A DNA stretch of 41,324 nt. Origin: JALZBN01 sp035525375. GTDB taxonomy: Bacteria > Actinomycetota > Acidimicrobiia > Acidimicrobiales > AC-14. The notes beneath the pieces are model-generated. The model saw only the letters and a program-made list of their open reading frames with translations, was not told the origin of the DNA and made no database searches. The stretch covers positions 1 through 41,324 of the forward strand of contig DATLEI010000109.1 of NCBI GenBank assembly GCA_035525375.1, in the 5' to 3' direction. Both the position numbers and the translations under genes were made by a program. Below, piece by piece: positions 25,148 through 33,966 of this stretch; position 1 is the first letter of the stretch, and the number at the start of each line of letters is the position of its first letter.

Positions 25148-27853
25148 TCAGCCGTCTGCTTTCCCATAGAAAAGGCGCTCCACGACGTCACGTGACCGGC
25201 GGGTGACGCGCCGGTAGTCCTCGCGAAGCTCGGCCGGCGTCGTCCCGAGCGATCGCGCCAGATGACCCAGTGGCTCCAGCTGTGCCGGCAAGGCGTCGTC
25301 AGGCCCACCTTTCACAAGGAACCAACGATTGCGGGTCTCCTCGCAGAACCGGTAGGCCTCCGCGAGTACCTCGCGGTCGTGAGCGTCGATCGCGCCGGCG
25401 TCCCCGAGCCGCCCCAGAGCAGCCATCGTGCCGGTCGCCCGAACGCCGTGCCGAAGTTGCAGCAACTGCGTGGTGAACTCGACATCGGACAGCGACCCCC
25501 GTCCGAGCTTGAGATGGAATTGTGGATCCTGTCCCGCCGGGATGCGCTCACGCTCGATGCGCGCCTTCATTCTGCGGATCTCGCGTACCTCCGACTCTGG
25601 CAACGGACGGCCCCAAACGAAGGGTTCGACGAGCTCGAGGAACCGGCCGCCTAGCTCCAGGTCTCCGGCGACGGGTCGGGCCCGGATCAGCGCCTGACGC
25701 TCCCACACTTGGGCCCACCGCTCGTAGTACTTGCGATAGCCCCCCAGACTGCGAGCAAGCGGCCCATCCTTGCCCTCCGGTCGGAGTCCGTTGTCCACGC
25801 GGTACACCCGGGACGCCGGCGTCACTCCTCCAAGGAACTGAACAAGACCCTCGGCCACCTTCTCGGCGACGACGAAGTCCTCGGGCGTAGAACCGTCGTA
25901 CACGAACAGCAGGTCGAGGTCACTCGCATACGACAGCTCTGCGCCACCAAAACGACCCATGGCAATGACAACGAATGGCAAAGGTGGATCGAGCGCCCTC
26001 AAGGCAGCCTCGGCTGAGGCATCGGCCAACCCACTCAGCTGCCCACCGGTTACAACCACCGACTCGCTCTCGGAATCGACCGACAACCCCAAGACGTCGG
26101 CGGCCGCGATCCGAAGCTCCTCCCGCCGCTGAAAACGCCGGAGACCGCGCTGACGATCCTCTAAGCCACCGCGCCACGAAAGCGCCGCGGTGGCACCCTC
26201 AAGCAGGGCCTCATCGGTGCGCGCGCTGAGGGATTGAAGGTCGCCCAGCGCCGAGACCAAATCGGGGTTGCGCTCGAGCGAATCGGTTAGGCGCCGACTC
26301 GTTCCGACGAGCGAGCACAATCGCCGAGCGGCTTCCGGGGACTCGCGAAACGTGACGGCCAGCTCGTTTGCCCGGTGTTCGCCGGAGCTGAGCAGTCGAA
26401 GCCCGAGGAGCCCGAGGTCGGGGTCGGGCGCCTCCGAGAGCCAACTCAACAGCAGCGGAAGCATCTGCTGCATGAGTCGGGATGACCGGCTGAGTCCGCG
26501 AGTCAGTTCCTCCAACGCCTGACGGGTTCGCTCGGCGTCGGTGAATCCAAATGCCGCTAGGCGGGCAGCGACGGCCTGCGAGCTCAGGCGCGTCGGGCCC
26601 GCCGCGCTGAGAGCATCTAGGAGCGGGCGGAAAAAAAGGTGTTCGTGGATCGTGCGGACAGCCGCCTGCTGCTGACGCAGATAGCCGGTGAGTAGTTCGG
26701 CAGCCGGCGCGTTGGCAGTGTCGCGATATCCCATCACGCGAGCCAACCGTGTCAGCGCTTCTGCATCGGTCGGAAGCGCATAGATCTGCTCCTCTTGAAC
26801 CAGTTGGAGCCGGTGCTCGACCGTACGCAGGAGTCGGTAGGCGTGCTCCAAGGCGCGAGCATGCCCGACGTCGATGTACCCCCCCGCCCCGAGTTCGGCG
26901 AGCGCGTCGAGCGTGGTCGGCGAACGCACTGCCGGGTCGTCGCCACCGTGCACCAGCTGGAGCAACTGCACCGCGAACTCGATGTCACGAATTCCACCAC
27001 GCCCCCGCTTTACCTCTCGATCGGTCAGCCCCCGGCGGGCCAACTCACTCTCGGAACGAGCCTTCATGGCCCGTACCGCGCGGACGTCGTCCTGGGTGAA
27101 CTTTCGTCCCCAGACCCGCTTCCGTGCGGCAGCCAAAAATGCCGAGCCAAGCGCGGAATCGCCGGCGACCGGTCGCGCTTTGATGAGTGCCTGGAACTCC
27201 CACGTGTGCGCCCACCGATCCCAGTAGGCCTCGTAGGACGCCAACGACCGGATCAACGGGCCATCGCGTCCCTCCGGACGCAAGTCGACGTCGACGCGGA
27301 AACAGCTCCGGGCGATGTCAATCATCGCCCTGGCGGCGCGCTCGCCCGAAGCGGCGTCACTGGCGACGAATATCACGTCGACGTCGCTCGCGTAGTTGAG
27401 TTCCGACCCGCCGAGCTTGCCCATGCCGATTACGGCAAGGTCCTCTGCCCCGGCCAGGGTCAGCGCCCGGTCGAGCACGGTTTCGGCCATTTCCGACAAC
27501 GACTTCCCCACAACCGGGAGGTCGTCAAGGCCGACGAGGTCACGCGCCGCGATCCGCAACAGCTCCAATCGCTTCCAGCGCCGTAGCCCCTCGATCGAGG
27601 GCGCGGCTTGCTCGTCGGGGACATCGCGGTCGAGCGCACTCAGTACCTGCAACCCAGCTGGCTCAGCCATGAGCAACTCAGTCAGCGAGCGACTGGCACC
27701 GACAACCGCGAGAAGGGCGGCGCGCAACGAGACGTCCTCCTCGAGCCGGGTCCCGATGCCCGGGTACATCTCCTCCAATCGCTCCACGGCCACCGCTGCC
27801 GCTGCCGGAGCAGCCGACCGCGCAATCGCGGTCGGGAGCGCAAAGCCGGTCAC
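25148..27853 (-). CDS. glnE: Bifunctional glutamine synthetase adenylyltransferase/deadenylylase
   Basis: About 900 residues with two nucleotidyltransferase domains. The N-terminal one (deadenylylase side) has VIGMGKLGGSELNYASDVD near residue 150; the C-terminal one (adenylylase side) has VIAMGRFGGAELSYASDLD near 638. Each is followed by RPEGRDGPL or RPEGKDGPL and by a helical domain. It modifies the Tyr of GlnA (Tyr402 of the enzyme at 2030-3454) in response to nitrogen status. The start is uncertain: GTG at 27853 has GGGAG nine bases upstream; GTG 27859 and TTG 27880 are alternatives. It is divergent from nadE with only 27-54 bases between, so promoters must overlap coding sequence. Confidence 0.96.
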   Translation of the reverse strand: MTGFALPTAIARSAAPAAAAVAVERLEEMYPGIGTRLEEDVSLRAALLAVVGASRSLTELLMAEPAGLQVLSALDRDVPDEQAAPSIEGLRRWKRLELLRIAARDLVGLDDLPVVGKSLSEMAETVLDRALTLAGAEDLAVIGMGKLGGSELNYASDVDVIFVASDAASGERAARAMIDIARSCFRVDVDLRPEGRDGPLIRSLASYEAYWDRWAHTWEFQALIKARPVAGDSALGSAFLAAARKRVWGRKFTQDDVRAVRAMKARSESELARRGLTDREVKRGRGGIRDIEFAVQLLQLVHGGDDPAVRSPTTLDALAELGAGGYIDVGHARALEHAYRLLRTVEHRLQLVQEEQIYALPTDAEALTRLARVMGYRDTANAPAAELLTGYLRQQQAAVRTIHEHLFFRPLLDALSAAGPTRLSSQAVAARLAAFGFTDAERTRQALEELTRGLSRSSRLMQQMLPLLLSWLSEAPDPDLGLLGLRLLSSGEHRANELAVTFRESPEAARRLCSLVGTSRRLTDSLERNPDLVSALGDLQSLSARTDEALLEGATAALSWRGGLEDRQRGLRRFQRREELRIAAADVLGLSVDSESESVVVTGGQLSGLADASAEAALRALDPPLPFVVIAMGRFGGAELSYASDLDLLFVYDGSTPEDFVVAEKVAEGLVQFLGGVTPASRVYRVDNGLRPEGKDGPLARSLGGYRKYYERWAQVWERQALIRARPVAGDLELGGRFLELVEPFVWGRPLPESEVREIRRMKARIERERIPAGQDPQFHLKLGRGSLSDVEFTTQLLQLRHGVRATGTMAALGRLGDAGAIDAHDREVLAEAYRFCEETRNRWFLVKGGPDDALPAQLEPLGHLARSLGTTPAELREDYRRVTRRSRDVVERLFYGKADG

Positions 27854-27907
27854 GGGCACAGTCTCCCAACCTTCAGCCAAGCTCGGGACCGGAAGTAGGC
27901 TCGGGAC

Positions 27908-29635
27908 GTGGCCTCGATAAGAGTTGCCGCCTGCCAGCTCGACATGGTGGTGGGCGACCTCGACGGCAACGTATCCGCCATCCTGGCCGCGCTCGACAAG
28001 GCCGAGGCCGCCGGTTGTGACCTCGCGGTGTTCCCCGAACTGGCGATCACGGGGTACCCGCCTGAAGACCTTCTCCTGAAGCCGCGATTCGTGGCCGACA
28101 ACCGTGTGGCGTTGGAAAAGCTGGCGGCGCGCACTGAAACCTGCGCCGCGATTGTCGGGTTCGTCGACGCCGGCCGCGACCTCTACAACGCCGCTGCTGT
28201 GTGTGCGCTCGGCTCGGTGCAGGGCGTGTACCGCAAACGGCTCCTACCGAACTACTCGGTCTTCGACGAACAGCGGTATTTCGCGCCGGGACTCGACGAC
28301 CCCTCGCTGTTTGTCATCGGTGGCGTGCGCGTCGGCATTTCCATCTGCGAGGACGCGTGGGCGCCGACGGGGCCGGTGACCGATCAAGCCGCGGGCGGTG
28401 CCGAGCTGGTCGTGAACCTCAGCGCATCTCCCTATTACGCCGGACGACTGGCCGAGCGTGAACGGATGCTGGCCACCCGCGCCAGTGATGCCTCCTGCGC
28501 GCTCGTCTACGTCAATCTCGTGGGGGGCCAGGACGAGCTCGTCTTCGACGGAGCGTCACTCGTCGTCGATCCGGACGGCGAGCTGTTGGCAAGGGGGCCG
28601 CAATTCGTTGAGGACGTCATGGTCGTCGACGTCGACGTGCGCCCGGTCTTTCGCAAGCGACTCCTCGATCCGAGGGGCCGGGCAACGGCAAGACCATTGC
28701 CCGAGATCGCCGTCACCGCGGCACCGCAGGAGCAACCGTCGGACGGCGCGCCCAAAGCGCTCCTCACCGAACCGCTGTCACCAGTGGGCGAGGTGTACGA
28801 CGCACTCGTTATCGGCACTCGCGACTACATCCGCAAGAACGGTTTCACCGATGCCGTCGTCGGCCTGTCCGGGGGGGTCGACTCCTCGCTGGTAGCAACG
28901 ATCGCGGCCGACGCCTTAGGCGCCGAACACCTTCACGGCGTCTCTATGCCCTCGCGCCACTCCAGCCCCGGTTCGGTATCCGACGCTCGGGCCCTCGCCG
29001 CCCAACTTGGCGTCGAGTGCCGCGACATCCCAATCGAGCCCGCGCACGCCGCGCTGCTGACGATGCTGAGCCCACATTTCGAAGGGATGCCCGAGGACCT
29101 CACCGAGGAGAACATCCAGGCACGCATCCGGGGCCTGCTCCTGATGGCCCTGTCAAACAAGTTCGGCTGGATGGTGCTGGCCACGGGCAACAAAAGTGAG
29201 ATGGCCGCCGGATTCTCGACGCTCTACGGCGACCTGGCGGGAGGCTTCGCCATCATCAAGGACGTCCCCAAACTCCTTGTCTATGACCTCTGTCGGGAGC
29301 GCAACCAGCGCGCGGTTGCGAAGGGCCAGCCGCCGCCGATTCCCGAGGTCGTCCTCACCAAGCCGCCCTCGGCCGAGCTACGACCCGACCAGCGCGACGA
29401 CGAGTCGCTTCCCCCGTACCAAGAGCTCGACCCGATACTCCAGGCCTACGTCGAAGGTGACGCCACCGCAGCCGACCTCGAGGGCGCGGGTTTCGCCCCC
29501 GAGTTGGTCCGGCGCGTCGTGACCCTGGTTGACCGGGCCGAGTACAAGCGCCGCCAAGCGCCGCCAGGTGTGAGGGTTACGCCGAAAGCGTTTGGCAAGG
29601 ACCGCCGGCTCCCGATCACCAACCGATATCGTTAG
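27908..29635 (+). CDS. nadE: Glutamine-dependent NAD+ synthetase
   Basis: 575 residues. The N-terminal nitrilase-type glutaminase domain (1-265) has the catalytic triad Glu44 (FPELA), Lys110 (YRKRLLPNY) and Cys147 (ISICEDAW). The C-terminal synthetase domain has the ATP loop GLSGGVDSS at 319-327, MPSRHSS and ATGNKSEMAAGFSTLYGD. It amidates deamido-NAD using ammonia from glutamine, so it uses the product of the glutamine synthetases in this window. The C-terminus (FGKDRRLPITNRYR) is typical of the family. GTG start with a weak ribosome site. Confidence 0.96.
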   Translation: MASIRVAACQLDMVVGDLDGNVSAILAALDKAEAAGCDLAVFPELAITGYPPEDLLLKPRFVADNRVALEKLAARTETCAAIVGFVDAGRDLYNAAAVCALGSVQGVYRKRLLPNYSVFDEQRYFAPGLDDPSLFVIGGVRVGISICEDAWAPTGPVTDQAAGGAELVVNLSASPYYAGRLAERERMLATRASDASCALVYVNLVGGQDELVFDGASLVVDPDGELLARGPQFVEDVMVVDVDVRPVFRKRLLDPRGRATARPLPEIAVTAAPQEQPSDGAPKALLTEPLSPVGEVYDALVIGTRDYIRKNGFTDAVVGLSGGVDSSLVATIAADALGAEHLHGVSMPSRHSSPGSVSDARALAAQLGVECRDIPIEPAHAALLTMLSPHFEGMPEDLTEENIQARIRGLLLMALSNKFGWMVLATGNKSEMAAGFSTLYGDLAGGFAIIKDVPKLLVYDLCRERNQRAVAKGQPPPIPEVVLTKPPSAELRPDQRDDESLPPYQELDPILQAYVEGDATAADLEGAGFAPELVRRVVTLVDRAEYKRRQAPPGVRVTPKAFGKDRRLPITNRYR

Positions 29636-29677
29636 GAAAACAGTTGTAAGGGTCTGGAAAACATGGAAGACTATGAA

Positions 29678-29704
29678 GTCAAGGGCGTGTTCGGCCCCCT
29701 TGAC
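29678..29704. promoter_or_regulatory. Palindrome between nadE and the sigma factor gene
   Basis: GTCAAGGG at 29678-29685 and CCCTTGAC at 29697-29704 form a perfect 8-bp inverted repeat with an 11-base spacer in the 193-base gap after nadE. There is no U-run, so a simple terminator is not supported; an operator or leader hairpin is possible. The rest of the gap holds no convincing gene. Confidence 0.3.
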
Positions 29705-29828
29705 CGCTCCGGTATCCTGAAAGTCAGCGACTGTGCAGGGTAACCAGGCCGAGCGGAAATCATCGCGACCGCCCCGGCGTTTCATAGAGGGCCTGGTACC
29801 GACCGACTGAAGCGAAGAGGAATTCATC

Positions 29829-30767
29829 TTGCCCAAAGAGCGTGTCGAGCGGGACGAAGAAGATTTAGTCCGGCTCTATCTCACCGACATAGGGCAGTAC
29901 CCACTGCTCACCAAGGACGACGAGGTCCGTCTGGCCAAGGCCATCGAGACGGGCAATACGGCGCGTTTTCAGATGGAAGCCGAAGGCACCGGCCTGGCTC
30001 AGGCCAAGCGTCGTGAGCTGCGCCGCACCGCCCAGGAAGGCGTGAGCGCACAGCGCACCTTCGTGCAGTCCAACCTGCGCCTAGTGGTATCGATCGCCAA
30101 GAAGTACCAGGCCTCGGGGCTGCCTCTGCTCGACCTGATCCAGGAGGGAAACCTGGGCCTGATGCACGCCGTCGAGAAGTTCGACTGGCGCAAGGGCTTC
30201 AAGTTCTCGACGTACGCGACATGGTGGATCCGCCAGGCGATTACGCGCGGCATCGCGAACACGGGCCGCACGATCCGCCTTCCGGTGCACGCCGGCGACA
30301 CCTTGGCTCGCCTGCAGAAGGCTCGGGCCCGACTCGAGTTGAAGCTCGGTCGCCCCGCGACGCTCTCGGAGCTCGCGGTTGAGGTCGAGATGCCCGAAGA
30401 CAAGGTCACCGAGGCACTGCGCTTCGCCGCTGAGCCCTTGTCGCTGTCGGAGCCCCTGCGCGAAGACGGTGACGCCGAGCTCGGCGACGTCGTCGAAGAC
30501 CGCTCCGCGGAGTCGCCCTTCGAGGTAGCCGCCACCGCCTTGCTTCCGGAAGAGATCGCCAAGCTCCTGGGCCCGCTTGACGAGCGCGAGCGTGAGATTC
30601 TGCGCCTCCGCTTCGGCCTTGACCGCGGCGAACCCCGCACCCTGGAGGAGGTCGGCGAGCACTTCAACCTCACCCGTGAGCGCATCCGCCAGATCGAGGC
30701 GCGAGCAATGTCGAAGCTGCGTCACCCCAGTAGCGACACCGGCGCGCGCGACCTCCTCGCCGTCTAG
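29829..30767 (+). CDS. RNA polymerase sigma-70 factor (group 1/2, HrdB/SigB-like)
   Basis: 312 residues. Region 1.2 is at the N-terminus (DLVRLYLTDIGQYPLLT), region 2 is NLRLVVSIAKKY, LDLIQEGNLGLMHAVEKFD and FSTYATWWIRQAI, then region 3, then region 4 with LDEREREILRLRFGL and LTRERIRQIEARAMSKLRH. It is short for a primary sigma factor (no long N-terminal extension), so a group 2 factor like mycobacterial SigB is the best fit. The TTG start follows GAAGAGGAA by six bases. It is not a SigF-type partner for the anti-sigma pair at 39164-39955, as its regions match the primary-like class. Confidence 0.94.
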   Translation: MPKERVERDEEDLVRLYLTDIGQYPLLTKDDEVRLAKAIETGNTARFQMEAEGTGLAQAKRRELRRTAQEGVSAQRTFVQSNLRLVVSIAKKYQASGLPLLDLIQEGNLGLMHAVEKFDWRKGFKFSTYATWWIRQAITRGIANTGRTIRLPVHAGDTLARLQKARARLELKLGRPATLSELAVEVEMPEDKVTEALRFAAEPLSLSEPLREDGDAELGDVVEDRSAESPFEVAATALLPEEIAKLLGPLDEREREILRLRFGLDRGEPRTLEEVGEHFNLTRERIRQIEARAMSKLRHPSSDTGARDLLAV

Positions 30768-30790
30768 CCACGCGGCATAGCCTCCTCCGT

Positions 30791-30886
30791 GGAGGTGTCA
30801 GCTGACCTGGTGGCAGCCCCCGCCTTCAAAGCGGGTGGGACGGGCGATCCCCGTCCGGCGGGTTCGATTCCCGTCCACCTCCGCCA
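30791..30886 (+). tRNA. selC: tRNA-Sec (anticodon TCA)
   Basis: The acceptor GGAGGTGT (30791-30798) pairs with CCACCTCC (30875-30882), seven of eight positions Watson-Crick, with an encoded GCCA end. The anticodon stem CCCGC/GCGGG surrounds the loop CTTCAAA, with TCA at 30826-30828. A long variable arm (GGACGGG/CCCGTCC around CGAT) and a T-arm GCGGGTTCGATTCCCGT follow. The long acceptor, long variable arm and UCA anticodon identify a selenocysteine tRNA. It lies 23 bases after the sigma factor gene. The biosynthesis genes selA, selB and selD are not in the window. Confidence 0.93.
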
Positions 30887-30937
30887 CGACAGAATCTCCT
30901 CTTTTCAGCAACCCACTCGGCGGGTAGGGTGGCCATC

Positions 30938-31012
30938 ATGAAGAAGCTCATTCTCATTGCCATCCTCGTAGCGCTCGGCGTGGTGGCCGCCAAGAAGGTG
31001 CGTTCGGCCTAA
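30938..31012 (+). CDS. Putative 24-residue membrane peptide
   Basis: ATG at 30938 encodes MKKLILIAILVALGVVAAKK plus four residues. The composition resembles the start of the small actinobacterial DLW-39 family (basic start, one helix), but the DLW-containing tail is absent. The ribosome site (TAGGGTGG) is moderate. It lies just after tRNA-Sec. It may be a real micropeptide or a truncated DLW-39 relic. Confidence 0.4.
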   Translation: MKKLILIAILVALGVVAAKKVRSA

Positions 31013-31056
31013 GGCAGAAGCCACCAGGCACCCAGTTCGGGTTCCTGCAACTTCTT

Positions 31057-31151
31057 CGCGGTTAGCCCTTGCCGAAGGGGGCTAGCCGTGTATATGGTCC
31101 CCCACCTCGTTCCCTTCCCCCCGGCTTGTTTCGTCGCGTCTGGGAAGGGAA
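31057..31151 (+). promoter_or_regulatory. Structured leader of the second tad operon, sequestering its ribosome site
   Basis: Hairpin A pairs 31057-31068 with 31079-31090 (12 bp with two G-U) around a 10-base loop. Hairpin B pairs TTCCCTTCCC at 31110-31119 with GGGAAGGGAA at 31142-31151 (10 bp perfect). Hairpin B contains the whole Shine-Dalgarno region of the GTG at 31155, so the folded form should block translation of the first tad gene. TATATG at 31091-31096 could alternatively be a -10 box. Confidence 0.45.
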
Positions 31152-31154
31152 ACC

Positions 31155-31859
31155 GTGCTGATCGCCTGTTGGTCGCCGAAAGGTGGCAGCGGCACCTCCG
31201 TCGTATCGGTCGCGCTTGGTCTCGTGCTTGCAACCGCGTCGAATGGCGGTGCCCTGCTCGCCGACCTGACCGGTGACGCTCCGGCGGTCTTAGGACTGCC
31301 CGAACCTGGGGGGCTCGGGCTCGGCGACTGGCTGTCGGCCGACTCCGATGTCCCTGACGATGCGCTTGAGCGCCTCGAGATCGACGTCGCGCCGCGACTC
31401 CGTCTGCTCCCGACCGGCACCTCGATGCCGGAGACGGCGAGGAGCGGCACGCGCGGCACCGCCCTCGCCGAGGCGCTCGCGGTCGACACTCGATCGGTCG
31501 TCGCCGACTGTGGCGCGGCCGCTGACGGAGCCGGGCTGGCCCTGGCCGCCGCCGCCGGAACCTCTCTGCTTGTCATCCGGCCCTGCTATCTCGCCATCCG
31601 CCGAGCGCTGGCAGCGCCAATCCGTCCCTCCGGTGTGGTGCTCGTCGCCGAGCACGATCGCTCCTTGGGCTGGCGAGACATCGAGGCGGTACTACACGCC
31701 CCGGTCTACGCGATCGTCCCCGTCGAACCAGCGGTGGCCAGGGCCATCGATGCTGGCCTGCTTGCCCGGCGCATGCCGCGGCCCCTCACGTCGGCCATGA
31801 ACGCCCTCGTCGCCGCAGTCCCCTCCTTGACGCCGGCACGCGACGCCAAGCCCGCGTGA
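31155..31859 (+). CDS. TadZ/CpaE-like MinD-family protein lacking the Walker A lysine
   Basis: 234 residues with the MinD/ParA-like start MLIACWSPKGGSGTSVVS. The first Lys (residue 9) is kept, but the P-loop Lys of GxGK(T/S) is Thr14, so ATP hydrolysis is doubtful. It continues with LLADLTGDAPAVLG and a short C-terminal part. It lacks the receiver-like N-terminus of the first TadZ (14949-16160). It is the first gene of the second tad operon and overlaps the tadA start by four bases (GTGA). It could serve as a placement factor without ATPase activity. Confidence 0.82.
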   Translation: MLIACWSPKGGSGTSVVSVALGLVLATASNGGALLADLTGDAPAVLGLPEPGGLGLGDWLSADSDVPDDALERLEIDVAPRLRLLPTGTSMPETARSGTRGTALAEALAVDTRSVVADCGAAADGAGLALAAAAGTSLLVIRPCYLAIRRALAAPIRPSGVVLVAEHDRSLGWRDIEAVLHAPVYAIVPVEPAVARAIDAGLLARRMPRPLTSAMNALVAAVPSLTPARDAKPA

Positions 31860-33043
31860 CGCTCGCCGAGGCCACCTCTCGCGTTCATGCCCGCCTGTTG
31901 GCGGAGGGTTCTGGCATCGAACTGCCCACCCGGGTGGCGGCACTCGTACGCGAGGAAGCGCCCCTTCTCGGTCCTGGGCTACGAGCCGCGGTCGTGGAGG
32001 AGGTCATGGCGCAGGTGGCCGGTCTCGGCCCGCTGGAGCCGCTCCTGGCCGACGCTGAGGTCACCGAGGTGATGGTCAACGGTCCCGGGCGCGTCTGGAT
32101 TGAGCGGGGCGGCGTGCTCGAGCGAATCCCGACTGACCTCGATGCCGAAGCCATTGAGCATCTGATCGAGAAGGTCGTGGCGCCCCTCGGACTGCGCGTC
32201 GACCGATCATCGCCGCTTGTCGACGCCCGCCTGCCCGACGGTTCCCGGGTCAACGCCGTGGTTCCACCGCTGGCTATCGACGGGCCCTACCTGTCCATCC
32301 GTCGCTTCGCGGCTCGGCCCATACCGCTGAGCGCATTCGCGTCGGCCGGCGTCGTCGCGCTACTGGCATGGGCGGTGCAAGCCCGGTTCAACATTCTCGT
32401 CTCAGGCGGCACCGGCGCGGGAAAGACGACGCTGCTGAACGCGCTCGGCACCTGCATCTCTCGTCATGAGCGGGTCGTCACCGTCGAAGACGCAGCTGAG
32501 TTGCGCTTGCCCGGAGACCACATCGTGCGACTGGAAGCCCGTCCTGCCAATGCGGAAGGTGTCGGAGAGATCCGCGTCCGCGAGCTGGTCCGCAATGCCC
32601 TCCGGATGCGACCCGACCGCATCATCGTCGGCGAGGTCCGGGGTCCGGAGGCCCTCGACATGCTCCAGGCCATGAACACCGGTCACGAGGGATCGCTTTC
32701 CACCTGTCACGCCAACGCTCCCGATGATGCGTTGCGGCGCTTGGAGACGATGGTCTTGATGGGCGACATTGGCTTGCCCCTTGACGCAGTCCAGGCCCAG
32801 CTCGAGTCGGCACTCGATCTCGTGGTGCAGGTAGGCCGAGGTGCCGACGGCGCCCGTCGGGTGGTAGCCGTCGCCGAGGTGATCGACAGGGCTGCAATGG
32901 GGCGGCCCTCAGGTGCGCGCCGAGCTCCGCCCCCTGGTCGCACGTTGACGATGGCCGACGCCGACGGAGTACGCCGCCTCCCTACCCGCCCGCCCCGCCT
33001 TGGCGGAGCAGTCGCGCCTGACCTCGGGTGGGTTAGCTCATGA
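31856..33043 (+). CDS. tadA: Tad pilus secretion ATPase TadA/CpaF (second locus)
   Basis: 395 residues, shorter at the N-terminus than the copy at 13525-14952. Walker A is GGTGAGKTT at 184-192, then VVTVEDAAELRL, RMRPDRIIVGEVRGPEALDM and GHEGSLSTCHANAPDDA. Its own GTG start overlaps the upstream stop, and its end overlaps tadB (ATGA). It powers pilin assembly for the second locus. Confidence 0.95.
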   Translation: MTLAEATSRVHARLLAEGSGIELPTRVAALVREEAPLLGPGLRAAVVEEVMAQVAGLGPLEPLLADAEVTEVMVNGPGRVWIERGGVLERIPTDLDAEAIEHLIEKVVAPLGLRVDRSSPLVDARLPDGSRVNAVVPPLAIDGPYLSIRRFAARPIPLSAFASAGVVALLAWAVQARFNILVSGGTGAGKTTLLNALGTCISRHERVVTVEDAAELRLPGDHIVRLEARPANAEGVGEIRVRELVRNALRMRPDRIIVGEVRGPEALDMLQAMNTGHEGSLSTCHANAPDDALRRLETMVLMGDIGLPLDAVQAQLESALDLVVQVGRGADGARRVVAVAEVIDRAAMGRPSGARRAPPPGRTLTMADADGVRRLPTRPPRLGGAVAPDLGWVSS

Positions 33044-33966
33044 CCCTCGGTATGCCCGAGGCAGTTCTCGCCGCAGTACTGGTCAGCGCTACCGCCTGCC
33101 TGATCGGGCTCGCGGCGCGCCTGAGCCAGAAGTCAGCCGCTGTTCGGCGGCTTGACCCAACTTTCCGCAGTCATGCCGTCAACGAGGCCCCGGCGCTCTC
33201 GGTGGCCGGGACTGCGCGACTGCGCGCCCCTTCATGGTTGCCCGCCGCCCTCGTCGACGCCGGTTGCGACCTTTCTCCCGACACCGTCTGGTCCGCATGG
33301 GTGGGCGGTGCAGGCCTCTCGATGGCGATTGCTGCTGTCGTGAGCGGCCCGGTCTTGGCGTTACTGGTCACGTTGGTCGCGGTTGTGGCGCCACTGACGG
33401 TGCTCCGCGTGAGCCGGGGCCGGGGCCCCGCTCGGCTCGAGGCCGCGCTTCCCGAAGGACTCGAATCAGTCGCCCGCGCCCTCAGGTCCGGGGCGTCGCT
33501 GCGACAGGCGATCGGTGAGGCAGCCAGCGCCACACCCGGCCCCCTTGGGCAAGAGCTGCTTCGGGTGTCCGTCGAGGCCACGCACGGCATGCCGCTCCTT
33601 GCGGCCCTCGAGGCGCTTGCCGTCCGGCGGCCGCTTCCCGGCGTGCGACTGGCCGTGGCGGCGCTCTGTCTGGGAGTGGAGACGGGTGGAGCTCAGGCGC
33701 GCGCTGTCGATGGCGTGGCCACGACGCTTCGAGAACGACTCGCTGTCGCCGCGGAGGCACGGGCACTGGCTTCCCAAGCCCGTATGTCGGCTCTGGTCAT
33801 AGGCCTCGCTCCTATCGGTTTCGGCGTGTTCGCAGCTACGACCGATCCCAAGACCGCCCAGTTCTTGCTCCACACATCGGCCGGCGTAACGCTGCTTGCG
33901 GCCGGGCTGACGCTTGATGGCCTCGGCTGGCTCTGGATGCAACGGCTCTGCCGGGTCACCCGATGA
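33040..33966 (+). CDS. tadB: Tad pilus assembly protein TadB (second locus)
   Basis: 308 residues with an N-terminal helix (about 6-25), a helix pair near 85-125, and the F-domain helical part with LEAALPEGLESVARALRSGA and SLRQAIGEAAS. C-terminal helices (about 250-300) follow. Unlike the TadB of the first locus it has no VWA domain or signal peptide. It is coupled to tadA and tadC by ATGA overlaps. Confidence 0.9.
   Translation: MTLGMPEAVLAAVLVSATACLIGLAARLSQKSAAVRRLDPTFRSHAVNEAPALSVAGTARLRAPSWLPAALVDAGCDLSPDTVWSAWVGGAGLSMAIAAVVSGPVLALLVTLVAVVAPLTVLRVSRGRGPARLEAALPEGLESVARALRSGASLRQAIGEAASATPGPLGQELLRVSVEATHGMPLLAALEALAVRRPLPGVRLAVAALCLGVETGGAQARAVDGVATTLRERLAVAAEARALASQARMSALVIGLAPIGFGVFAATTDPKTAQFLLHTSAGVTLLAAGLTLDGLGWLWMQRLCRVTR

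Noticed and set aside
29663..29743. A 26-codon frame between nadE and the sigma factor
   Set aside because: It has a weak ribosome site, spans a palindrome, and its sequence has no membrane or other recognisable character.
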